Assembly: GCF_009857535.1 (NCBI RefSeq) | Contig: NZ_WWCS01000002.1 | Coordinates: forward strand, 186,001 to 250,000 | DNA: 64,000 nt | Direction: 5' to 3' | DNA from: Duganella margarita | GTDB taxonomy: Bacteria > Pseudomonadota > Gammaproteobacteria > Burkholderiales > Burkholderiaceae_D | Part shown: positions 57,372-64,000 of the stretch, one piece after another | How positions within the stretch are numbered: position 1 is the stretch's first letter | Layout: every line of letters starts with the position of its first letter | Notes under the pieces: model-generated | The model's input: the letters and a program-made list of their open reading frames with translations, nothing else | What the model was told of the DNA's origin: nothing | Database searches by the model: none | Made by a program: the position numbers and the translations under genes

Positions 57372-58022
57372 ATGAAAAAGATAATATTGTTAACTGGCTT
57401 TGAGCCATTTAACAAGGAGACCATTAACCCGTCCTGGGAAGCAGTGAGGCAGCTGGATGGCTGGCACGAAGGCGAGTTTGTGGTCCATGCGCGGCAGCTG
57501 CCATGCGTGTTCGGTCGCGCGCTGAAAGCGGTGCATCGGGCGGTGGAAGAACTGCAGCCGAGTATCGTTATCTCTGTGGGGCAGGCCGGCGGGCGAATGG
57601 ATATTTCGGTGGAGCGCATCGCCATCAATATCGATGATGCGCCGTATGCGGACAACCAGCAACGGCAACTGATCGACCAGCCGATCGTCAATGGCGGTCC
57701 GGCGGCTTACTTCTCCACCTTGCCGATCAAGGCCATCGTGCACGAACTGCGCGAAGCGGGACTGCCGGCATCGGTATCGCAATCGGCAGGCACCTTTGTG
57801 TGCAACCACGTGTTCTACGGGTTGATGCACCAGGCGCATGAGTGGGGCACCACCATGCGTGCCGGCTTCATTCACATTCCCTACCTGCCGCAGCAGGCGG
57901 CGCGGCATCCCGGCACCGCCAGCATGAAACTCGAAGATGTCGTGGAAGGCCTGCGCATCGCTGTCCGCACCACGCTCGCCCACACAGTAGATGTGCGCGA
58001 GGCGGGCGGCTTGACGCACTAA
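57372..58022 (+). CDS. pcp: Pyroglutamyl-peptidase I
   Basis: Pcp removes N-terminal pyroglutamate from peptides. The 216-residue cysteine peptidase (family C15) has the full catalytic triad at the canonical positions: Glu81, Cys144 (SAGTFVCNHVFYG) and His168 (GFIHIPYLP). It has no signal peptide, so it is cytoplasmic and would act on imported pyroglutamyl peptides. Third gene of the DUF969-DUF979-pcp operon. Confidence 0.96.
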   Translation: MKKIILLTGFEPFNKETINPSWEAVRQLDGWHEGEFVVHARQLPCVFGRALKAVHRAVEELQPSIVISVGQAGGRMDISVERIAINIDDAPYADNQQRQLIDQPIVNGGPAAYFSTLPIKAIVHELREAGLPASVSQSAGTFVCNHVFYGLMHQAHEWGTTMRAGFIHIPYLPQQAARHPGTASMKLEDVVEGLRIAVRTTLAHTVDVREAGGLTH

Positions 58023-58038
58023 GGCTGGTGGCAGGCGC

Positions 58039-58500
58039 TCATTCGGGCGCGTCTGCAACATCAGAGGCTATCCAGCCTGTGATGTTGCCCTTGTCGTCCT
58101 TCTCATACTTCAGCTTGTATGGGACGCGTAGCTGGCTTGGTTCGAAGTCGGCTGGATTGCGCGTGATGACCAAGCGGCCAAGTACTTTGGCTGTAGCGCC
58201 AATAATCGCGTCGGGCGCCTTGATCTTGCGCTTGGGCGTTCTAGCCAGGCCGGCTGAACGAATAGTTACTGCTGTCGCCATGATGGCGTCGTCGGGGTGC
58301 ACAACCTGGACGTTCAGCATTTTCAAGAATGTTTCGAACTTTAAGGTGTCGGCCTGGGTCCTGCACCCGACCATGACCTGCATCCAGGTAAGCGAGCTGA
58401 TAGCGAAGTCGGAAAAATATCCGAGTTCCGCCTTGGCCTCTGGCACGCCATTCATCAAGTCGATGAGAATATTCGTGTCAACAAGTACCTTGGTTACCAT
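58039..58500 (-). CDS. PIN-domain (VapC-like) toxin
   Basis: A 153-residue PIN-domain protein. The acidic site residues are visible in KVLVDTNILIDLMNG, ISSLTWMQVMVG, KAPDAIIGATA and TRNPADF. VapC-type toxins are endoribonucleases. The start overlaps the upstream small gene by 7 bases, the normal antitoxin-toxin arrangement. The C-terminus is longer than usual for VapC by about 20 residues and ends in an acidic tail. Confidence 0.85.
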   Translation of the reverse strand: MVTKVLVDTNILIDLMNGVPEAKAELGYFSDFAISSLTWMQVMVGCRTQADTLKFETFLKMLNVQVVHPDDAIMATAVTIRSAGLARTPKRKIKAPDAIIGATAKVLGRLVITRNPADFEPSQLRVPYKLKYEKDDKGNITGWIASDVADAPE

Positions 58501-58715
58501 TCCTTGCGCATCTCCTGCTGAAAGGCGAGGCCGTCTTTTGGCACGTCATCACGGTCTCTCCACATGCCGAAGACCAAGTCCAGCGCCTGCATGCGCTTTT
58601 CTTGATCAGCATTGTTTGGGACATGCGGGGCAACTGCTGCGTTTGGGCTATCAGCAATGGTTTGAGCTGCGATTTTTCGCAACTTTCGCTTCGGGATTTT
58701 GGCAGGTGTGCTCAT
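58494..58715 (-). CDS. Putative antitoxin of the PIN-domain pair
   Basis: A 73-residue small protein beginning MSTPAKIPKRKLRK with a basic N-terminus and an acidic/hydrophobic C-terminal half (LDLVFGMWRDRDDVPKDG, typical of antitoxins that end with a toxin-wrapping tail). The start at 58715 was chosen because the longer opening to 58769 adds an unlikely Trp/Cys-rich segment. Identity rests on position and on the FGMWRDR motif common in these partners. Confidence 0.75.
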   Translation of the reverse strand: MSTPAKIPKRKLRKIAAQTIADSPNAAVAPHVPNNADQEKRMQALDLVFGMWRDRDDVPKDGLAFQQEMRKEW

Positions 58716-58818
58716 ATGTGCCTCACTAAAATTGATGCGCTTGTGGCGAATACAATACCATGCCCACACACCATATGCCTGCTGTGCGTACCGTTTGCGC
58801 AGCAGGTTTCTCGCCAGT

Positions 58819-59580
58819 TTAGTTGTTGCCAGTAAAGCCCGCGGCTTGTTCTATCACTTTGGCCACTTCGGCTGGGTGGACGATGAAGGTTGCGTGGCTG
58901 CCGTTGATTTCGGTGATTTTGCTGCCGGCGCGTTTGGCCATGAAGCGTTCCAGGTCTGGATTCACCGTGCGGTCAGCCGTCGATACGATGGCCCAGCTCG
59001 GTTTGGTTTTCCAGGCGGCCTGGGTGACCGGCGCGGCGGCGGTCTGGACTGCCGGCAGAACCTGGGCCCGGGCCATGAAGTTGGCTTGCGCGGCCGGCAG
59101 GTCGGCGGCGAAGTCGGCGTGGAACAGGGCGTGGTCGAAGTACAGCTGGCCGTCGGCCGTGGCTTTCACGCCTTCGCTTGCCGGCGGCGTCTTTTTGACC
59201 AGCGTCAGCAGGCTTTCGCCGGCGTCCGGCGCGAATGCGGCGACGTAGACCAGGCCTTTGACCTTGGCGTTATTGCCGGCTTCAGTAATGACCACACCGC
59301 CATAGCTGTGGCCAACCAGGATGCTGTCGCCATCCAGCGCGTTGACGATGCTGTTGGTGGCTTTGACGTCTTCTGCCAGCGAGGTTTCCGGTTGCTGCAC
59401 GACGGCGACGTTGAAACCGTCACGGGTCAGGATGTCGGCCACACCCTGCCAGCCGGAACCATCGGCGAAGAAGCCGTGGACCAGGACGATGTTCTTGACC
59501 GGTGCCGCCATGGCGGCCGGTGCGGCGATGGTAGCGGAAGTCAGGGCGAGGGCTGCTGCGATGCGGGTCAGGGTGTTCAT
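58819..59580 (-). CDS. Secreted alpha/beta hydrolase
   Basis: A 253-residue hydrolase with a signal peptide (cleavage near AMA-A). The oxyanion motif VLVHGFFADGSGW, the nucleophile elbow GHSYGG and a late HATFIVHPAEVAK histidine define an alpha/beta hydrolase of the EstA/methylesterase-like group. It lies 99 bases downstream of a LysR gene on the same strand, and that gap holds an inverted repeat. Substrate unknown. Confidence 0.9.
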   Translation of the reverse strand: MNTLTRIAAALALTSATIAAPAAMAAPVKNIVLVHGFFADGSGWQGVADILTRDGFNVAVVQQPETSLAEDVKATNSIVNALDGDSILVGHSYGGVVITEAGNNAKVKGLVYVAAFAPDAGESLLTLVKKTPPASEGVKATADGQLYFDHALFHADFAADLPAAQANFMARAQVLPAVQTAAAPVTQAAWKTKPSWAIVSTADRTVNPDLERFMAKRAGSKITEINGSHATFIVHPAEVAKVIEQAAGFTGNN

Positions 59581-59654
59581 GTTGATTCTCCAAAGTTGGT
59601 TAAGTGAGGCCAGTGTATGGAGATCAAGCCGGGCGAAGAAGGCGTGTTGTTATC

Positions 59655-59673
59655 CTATGAGTGCCAGTCATAG
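59655..59673. promoter_or_regulatory. Inverted repeat, candidate LysR binding site upstream of the hydrolase gene
   Basis: CTATGA and TCATAG form a perfect 6-bp inverted repeat around a 7-base spacer, so the site has a T-N11-A-like form. It lies 75 bases before the hydrolase start and 7 bases after the LysR stop. Confidence 0.4.
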
Positions 59674-59679
59674 TTATGG

Positions 59680-60588
59680 TCAGTTCTCCCGTGATGGCGG
59701 ATTGAGGATGTTGAGGAAAGCCCGCACCACCGGCGCATCGTCGGTGGTGGTGTAGGTGATGTACAGGTTGGCCGAAGGCGGATTGCTGCGGATCGGCACG
59801 AACACCACGCCCGGCCAGCCGATGCGGCTGGTGGTCTCTGGCATCAGCGCCACGCCCAGTCCCGCACCGACCATGGCCAGCAGCGTTTGCGGTTCGGACG
59901 CTTCCTGGAATATCGTCGGCTGGAAGCCGGCCTTCACACAGCACTGTATCAGGTAGCGCGGGAAGGCCGATTTGTCGAGCGCCAGCGTCAGCATCGGCTG
60001 GTCGGCGATGTCCATCAGTTCTATCGCATCCTGCTTGGCCAGCGGGTGATGCTCGTTGAGCGCCACGCACACGTCTTCGCGGAAGCACAGTTCCTGGCGC
60101 AGGTTGTCGCTCTTCAATCCATCCTCGTCCAGCCTGGGCTCGCGCCAGAAGCCGACGTCGATCTGCTTGGCGCGCAGCGCATCGTATTGCAGCGTCGGCC
60201 CCAGCTCATGCAGGGTCCACGTCACGCGCGGGAACTTGGTCTGGAATTCTTCCAGCAGGCTGGGAATCGGTCCCCACATGGCCGAGCCGACGATGCCCAC
60301 CCGCAGCCGGCCCACTTCACCGCGGTCGATCTGGCGGATGGTGTCGATGGTCATGCGCATCTTGGCCAGCAGCTCGGCCGCTTCGTTCATCAGCGCCTTG
60401 CCGGCCACCGTCAGTTCAAAGGTGCGGGTGGTGCGGGCGAACAGTTTGACGCCCAGTTCACTTTCCAGCTTCATGATCTGCTGGCTCAATGGCGGCTGCG
60501 AGATGTGCAGGCGCTCAGCGGCGCGGCTGAAACTCTTTTCTTCGGCGACGGCGAGAAAGTACTTGAGTTGTTTCAGATCGATGGACAT
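59680..60588 (-). CDS. LysR-family transcriptional regulator
   Basis: A 302-residue LysR protein: N-terminal winged helix-turn-helix (LKQLKYFLAVAEEKSFSRAA, then HISQPPLSQQIMKLE) and a C-terminal co-inducer domain. The start at 60588 matches the family N-terminus; an upstream ATG at 60612 would add eight residues. It is adjacent to the secreted hydrolase and is probably its activator. Inducer unknown. Confidence 0.92.
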   Translation of the reverse strand: MSIDLKQLKYFLAVAEEKSFSRAAERLHISQPPLSQQIMKLESELGVKLFARTTRTFELTVAGKALMNEAAELLAKMRMTIDTIRQIDRGEVGRLRVGIVGSAMWGPIPSLLEEFQTKFPRVTWTLHELGPTLQYDALRAKQIDVGFWREPRLDEDGLKSDNLRQELCFREDVCVALNEHHPLAKQDAIELMDIADQPMLTLALDKSAFPRYLIQCCVKAGFQPTIFQEASEPQTLLAMVGAGLGVALMPETTSRIGWPGVVFVPIRSNPPSANLYITYTTTDDAPVVRAFLNILNPPSREN

Positions 60589-60605
60589 AGTGGCCTTAAG
60601 TGATG

Positions 60606-60687
60606 CCGTCATTCCTGCGCAAGCAGGAATCCATGCTGAGCGGGTGCGGCGACGCCGTATGGATTCCGGCGTGCGCCGGACTGACGG
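60606..60687. repeat. Dispersed imperfect palindromic repeat, second copy
   Basis: An 82-base repeat from CCGTC to GACGG, with ATTCCTGCGCAAGCAGGAAT hairpin and the CCATGCTGAG core. It lies between psuG and the LysR gene, where it could terminate psuG transcription. Confidence 0.85.
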
Positions 60688-60698
60688 TGGCGGAACGA

Positions 60699-61610
60699 TC
60701 AGTTATGCTGCATGGCCACCGCCAGCGCGGCGCCGCAACGGGCGTTGTTCTTCACCAGCGCGATGTTGGTCACCAGGCTGCGGCCTTCGGTCAGCGCCTT
60801 GATGCGCGCCAGCAGGAACGGCGTGACGTTCTTGCCGGTGACGCCTTGCTGATCCGCTTCCTGCAACGCCTGTTCGGTGATGCGGTCGATTTCTTCCTTC
60901 GGCATCGCCTCGGCGGCCGGCACCGGATTGCTGACGACGATGCCGCCCTTCAGGCCCAATGCCCACTTGGTGGCGATGAAGGCCGCCTGCTCGGCCGGCG
61001 TATCGAGCTGGAAGTCGGCATTGAAGCCGCTCTCGCGGGTGAAGAAAGCCGGGAAGCCGCGCTGGCCGACACTGACCACCGGCACGCCGTGGGTTTCCAG
61101 GTATTCCAGCGTCAGGCCGATGTCGAGGATGGATTTGACGCCGGCGCATACCACCGCCACCGACGTCTGCGCCAGCTCCTGCAAGTCGGCCGAAATATCA
61201 AAGCTGGTTTCCGCGCCACGGTGCACGCCGCCGATGCCGCCGGTGACGAACACCTGGATGCCGGCCAGCTCGGCGCAGATCATGGTGGCGGCCACGGTGG
61301 TCGCACCCAGCTTGGACTGCGACAGCACGTAGGGCAGGTCGCGGCGGCTCACTTTGATCGCGTCGCCGGCGGTGCCCAGCAACTCCAGCTGCTCGTCCGA
61401 CAGGCCGACGCAGATTTTGCCGCCGATGATGGCGATGGTGGCCGGCACGGCGCCGCCGTCGCGGATGATCTGTTCCACTTCACGCGCCATCTGCACATTT
61501 TGCGGATACGGCATGCCGTGCGAGATGATGGTCGATTCCAGCGCGACGATCGGTTTGCCGGCGGCGCGAGCGGCAGCCACTTCCGGCGAGAACAACAGGT
61601 ATTGGTGCAT
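60699..61610 (-). CDS. psuG: Pseudouridine-5'-phosphate glycosidase
   Basis: PsuG splits the C-C glycosidic bond of pseudouridine 5'-phosphate to uracil and ribose 5-phosphate. The 303-residue protein shows [15 protein letters not shown], the [10 protein letters not shown] and [13 protein letters not shown] motifs, and the SNPVP segment near the catalytic site. The start at 61610 ([10 protein letters not shown]) lies 5 bases after the kinase stop, so it is co-transcribed with psuK. Confidence 0.95.
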   Translation of the reverse strand: MHQYLLFSPEVAAARAAGKPIVALESTIISHGMPYPQNVQMAREVEQIIRDGGAVPATIAIIGGKICVGLSDEQLELLGTAGDAIKVSRRDLPYVLSQSKLGATTVAATMICAELAGIQVFVTGGIGGVHRGAETSFDISADLQELAQTSVAVVCAGVKSILDIGLTLEYLETHGVPVVSVGQRGFPAFFTRESGFNADFQLDTPAEQAAFIATKWALGLKGGIVVSNPVPAAEAMPKEEIDRITEQALQEADQQGVTGKNVTPFLLARIKALTEGRSLVTNIALVKNNARCGAALAVAMQHN

Positions 61611-61614
61611 GGTC

Positions 61615-62745
61615 TTATCCTTTACTGGGGAACAGCGGAGCGCTGAGATCAAAATCGTGTATTTCGTCGAGGACGTCGGCGGCCAGCACCGGCGATACGG
61701 TCTCCGGGCTTTCCAGCGTCATGGCGGCGACTTTCAGGCCGCGGCGGCAGGCCAGCGTCAGATCGTCGCTGCCTTGATAGAGTGACCAGCAGACTGCGGC
61801 CGAAAAGGCGTCGCCGGCGCCGGTCACATCCACCACCTCCACCTGGTGCGCGGCCAGCCATACCAGCGCATTGCCACGCGTGTGGTACACGCCCTGGCTG
61901 CCGCAGGTGACGATGACGTCCCTGGCGCCTTGCGCACAGACCTCGTTGCAGGCGGCGCCTACGTCGGCTTCGGTCGGCAGGGCGCGGCCGACGCGGGTTT
62001 CCAGCTCGCTGCGATTGAGGATCAGCAGCCGCAGGCCGCCCAGGTCCGCCGGCAGCCGGGCCATCTTCGGCTGCGAGACGGCAACAATCACCAGGGGCAC
62101 GTTGTCGGTGCGCGCACTTTCCAGGAGCGCTGTGATGCTGTCGGCAGGCAGGTTGAGATCGGCCACGGTCATGGCGGCGGCTGAGCGTTGGGGCAGGCGG
62201 CTGGCCAGGAAGGCCGGCGTGATGCGGTCGTACAGGGCCATGTCGGCCAGGGCCAGCACCAGCTCGCCCTTGTCGTCGAGGATGGCGGTATAGGTGCCGG
62301 TGGCGGCGTCTTGCAGCTTGAGGCTGCCACGGGTGTCGATGCCGGCCGCTTCCGCATGATCTTGCAGGTTGCGGCCGGCGCCGTCGTCGCCGACGGCGGT
62401 CAGCAGCGCCGCCGGCAGGTTCAGACGGGCCAAGTTTTCGGCAATGTTGCGCGCCACGCCGCCGTAGACTTCCTCGGCGGTGGCGGGATTGGAGGTGCCC
62501 AGCTGCATCGTCTGGATGGTGCGCAGCTTGCGGTCCAGGTTGGCGGCGCCGATGCACATCACCGGTCGCTTGTCCGGCAGCACGTAGGCGCGCCCCAGCA
62601 GGCGGCGTTCGCGGATCAGGCCGGCGATGTGGCCGGCCACGGCGGAACGCGACAGGCGCAGTTCCACCGCCAGGTCTTGCTGGGAGATGAAGGGGTTGGC
62701 ACGGATCAGCTGGTAAAGCTGTTCCTTCTTGGAGGACTCGGTCAC
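61615..62745 (-). CDS. psuK: Pseudouridine kinase (PfkB family) with N-terminal winged HTH
   Basis: PsuK phosphorylates pseudouridine before PsuG cleaves it. The protein (about 376 residues) has an N-terminal helix-turn-helix of about 60 residues ([20 protein letters not shown]) before a PfkB kinase domain with [11 protein letters not shown] and the C-terminal [10 protein letters not shown] signature. The extra HTH suggests it also regulates transcription. I chose the GTG at 62745, 8 bases after AAAAGGG; TTG at 62766 is possible. First gene of psuK-psuG; divergent from the purine phosphorylase. Confidence 0.9.
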   Translation of the reverse strand: MTESSKKEQLYQLIRANPFISQQDLAVELRLSRSAVAGHIAGLIRERRLLGRAYVLPDKRPVMCIGAANLDRKLRTIQTMQLGTSNPATAEEVYGGVARNIAENLARLNLPAALLTAVGDDGAGRNLQDHAEAAGIDTRGSLKLQDAATGTYTAILDDKGELVLALADMALYDRITPAFLASRLPQRSAAAMTVADLNLPADSITALLESARTDNVPLVIVAVSQPKMARLPADLGGLRLLILNRSELETRVGRALPTEADVGAACNEVCAQGARDVIVTCGSQGVYHTRGNALVWLAAHQVEVVDVTGAGDAFSAAVCWSLYQGSDDLTLACRRGLKVAAMTLESPETVSPVLAADVLDEIHDFDLSAPLFPSKG

Positions 62746-62848
62746 GGTAGTGGCCCTTTTAAACAATTGTCTTCAATGGTAAACATTAGTTTGAATCGAG
62801 TCAATCGCGGGTCCACGGCTAAGTTTCGCTTGGTTTATAATACCCGCG

Positions 62849-62871
62849 ATTTATATCACTTTTATATAAAT
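62849..62871. promoter_or_regulatory. Inverted repeat upstream of the purine nucleoside phosphorylase gene
   Basis: ATTTATAT (62849-62856) and ATATAAAT (62864-62871) form a perfect 8-bp inverted repeat with a 7-base spacer. It lies just downstream of a TATAAT box (62836-62841), so a bound protein would block transcription of the phosphorylase gene. Confidence 0.5.
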
Positions 62872-62959
62872 AGCTAAGAAAAATGGTATTTGCCATACAT
62901 ATGCACGATGATGCATAGTGCCAGCTTCCCCAGCCACATCAAAAAATTCGAGGATTTCC

Positions 62960-63799
62960 ATGTCTAATAACTCCCCATTCCAGGCAGCCGACATTATTCG
63001 CGCCCGTCTTCCAGAAGGCTTCAAGCCGCGCGTTGCGATGATTCTCGGTTCCGGCCTCGGTGTGCTGGCGGAACAGATGACCGACGCGGTCACTATCGGC
63101 TACGACGAACTGCCGGGCTTCCCGATCTCCACCGTGCACGGCCATGCCGGCGAACTGGTGATCGGCACCCTGGCTGGCGTGTCGGTGGTGTGCATGAAAG
63201 GCCGCGGCCACGTCTACGAAGGCTACGGCCTGGGCGTGATGACCAGCGCCGTGCGCACCATGAAGCTGCTGGGCTGCGAGATGCTGTTCGTGACCAACGC
63301 CGCCGGTTCGCTGCGCACCGAAGTGGACGCCGGTGCGCTGGTTGCGCTGACCGACCATATCAACTACCTGCCGGGCACCCCGATGATGGGCCCTAACGAT
63401 GAACGGTTCGGTCCACGCTTCTTCAGCATGGCCAACGCCTACGATGCGGAACTGCGCGCGTTGCTGCATACCTCGGCCAAAGAGAAAAACGTCACGCTGC
63501 ATGAAGGCGTGTACATCGCCTACGCCGGTCCTAACTTTGAAACGCCTGCGGAAATCCGCGCATTCAAGACGCTGGGTGCCGACGTGGTGGGCATGTCGGT
63601 GGTGCCGGAAGTGGTGTCGGCCCGTCATTGCGGCCTGAAAGTGGTCGGTGTGTCGGCGATTACCAACCTGGCCGAAGGCCTGTCGCCGTTCCCGCTGTCG
63701 CATGACCAGACCTTGAAATACGCAGCGATCGCAGCGACGTCGCTGATTGAAGTGATCCTGGGCTTCCTGGGCAATGTGGCGAAAACGCCGCAAGCGTAA
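62960..63799 (+). CDS. punA: Purine nucleoside phosphorylase (PNP/MTAP family)
   Basis: This 279-residue enzyme phosphorolyses inosine, guanosine or xanthosine to base and ribose 1-phosphate. Motifs include MILGSGLG (phosphate site), GRGHVYEGYG, VTNAAGSLR, and the GPNFETPAEIRAF base-binding segment with VGMSVVPEV. GAGG precedes the ATG. The group resembles trimeric PNP/XapA. It supplies hypoxanthine and guanine to the window's guanine deaminase and xanthine dehydrogenase, and ribose 1-phosphate to deoB downstream. Confidence 0.94.
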   Translation: MSNNSPFQAADIIRARLPEGFKPRVAMILGSGLGVLAEQMTDAVTIGYDELPGFPISTVHGHAGELVIGTLAGVSVVCMKGRGHVYEGYGLGVMTSAVRTMKLLGCEMLFVTNAAGSLRTEVDAGALVALTDHINYLPGTPMMGPNDERFGPRFFSMANAYDAELRALLHTSAKEKNVTLHEGVYIAYAGPNFETPAEIRAFKTLGADVVGMSVVPEVVSARHCGLKVVGVSAITNLAEGLSPFPLSHDQTLKYAAIAATSLIEVILGFLGNVAKTPQA

Positions 63800-63806
63800 A
63801 GATCCC

Positions 63807-63833
63807 AAGGGGCGGCTGGTCCGCCCCTTTTTT
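63807..63833 (+). terminator. Terminator after the purine nucleoside phosphorylase gene
   Basis: AAGGGGCGG pairs with CCGCCCCTT over 9 bp across a 5-base loop, followed by a TTTTT run. Confidence 0.9.
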
Positions 63834-63839
63834 GTTAGC

Positions 63840-63921
63840 CCGTCATTCCCGCGCAGGCGGGAATCCATGCTGAGCGTACGCTCAGGCGTTGTATGGGTTC
63901 CCGCTTTCGCGGGAACGACGG
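63840..63921. repeat. Dispersed imperfect palindromic repeat, third copy
   Basis: An 82-base repeat from CCGTC to GACGG with ATTCCCGCGCAGGCGGGAAT and GTTCCCGCTTTCGCGGGAAC hairpins flanking the CCATGCTGAG core. It lies between the phosphorylase terminator and deoB. Confidence 0.88.
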
Positions 63922-63939
63922 GAGGAAATGGAGTTCATC

Positions 63940-64000
63940 ATGAAACGCGCATTTATCCTGCTGCTCGATTCGTTTGGTCTGGGCGCCACGCCCGACGCGG
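63940..64000 (+). CDS. deoB: Phosphopentomutase, N-terminal 20 residues (runs off the window)
   Basis: DeoB interconverts ribose 1-phosphate and ribose 5-phosphate, moving nucleoside sugar into central metabolism. Only MKRAFILLLDSFGLGATPDA is inside the window, which matches the DeoB start with the metal-binding Asp and the DSFG motif. A GGAGGAAATGGAG sequence lies upstream of the ATG. It continues the nucleoside salvage theme of the phosphorylase gene. Confidence 0.9.
   Translation, partial: MKRAFILLLDSFGLGATPDA

Overview
The window is a GC-rich piece of a betaproteobacterial chromosome, most likely from the Oxalobacteraceae (Massilia/Duganella/Janthinobacterium relatives). The main clue is the gene order secA, argJ, AAA-type ATPase, mutT on one strand facing pilB, pilC, pilD, coaE, zapD, yacG on the other, which is a Burkholderiales arrangement. 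The many two-component sensors, TonB-dependent receptors and secreted hydrolases fit a soil or freshwater generalist. The taxonomic call is inference from gene order and protein character; no search was run.

Region 1 (1-20.1 kb) is mostly housekeeping: the secA 3' end, a GAF sensor kinase, a porin / small phosphate-binding-like protein / sensor kinase cassette, argJ, the mutT neighbourhood, and the type IV pilus assembly block fused to the coaE-zapD-yacG operon. Two insertions interrupt the otherwise conserved order: an ECF sigma / anti-sigma pair with a lipoprotein, and an orphan sensor kinase with an atypical N box.

Region 2 (20.2-25.5 kb) holds the strongest system-level signal. A sigma factor and a DUF1109 (NrsF-type) anti-sigma factor diverge from an operon for a cytochrome b subunit, a molybdopterin sulfoxide-reductase-like enzyme and a secreted methionine-rich repeat peptide. 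The intergenic region carries two exact GTAACC-N16-CGAA promoter-like elements, one facing each way. This matches the SigF/NrsF reactive-chlorine defence module known from Azospira and Caulobacter. A MarR regulator and a ClC channel, separated by a palindrome, follow.

Region 3 (25.5-46 kb): a VOC protein, a TPR-methyltransferase and an S9 peptidase lead into a purine catabolism cluster (uraH divergent from puuE-xdhA-xdhB-xdhC-guaD-adenosine deaminase, ended by a terminator). After it come a TonB receptor and a secreted 5'-nucleotidase / PLD-family / S1-P1 nuclease operon. Together these read as a pathway from extracellular nucleic acid to purine base to ureide.

Region 4 (46-48.2 kb) is a scarred, more AT-rich segment with higB, a shortened HigA without a DNA-binding domain, a cytochrome c, and two gene remnants (DeoR and NudK) abutting at a deletion junction.

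Region 5 (48.2-64 kb): a BMP-family nucleoside ABC transporter, a second TonB receptor, a DUF969/DUF979/pyroglutamyl-peptidase operon, a PIN-domain toxin-antitoxin pair, a hydrolase with a LysR regulator, psuK-psuG (pseudouridine breakdown), purine nucleoside phosphorylase and the start of deoB. The transporter, psuGK, phosphorylase and deoB complete nucleoside salvage with the purine genes of region 3. Three copies of an imperfect palindromic repeat of 65-82 bases lie between genes. I saw no tRNA, rRNA, CRISPR array, transposase or prophage gene.
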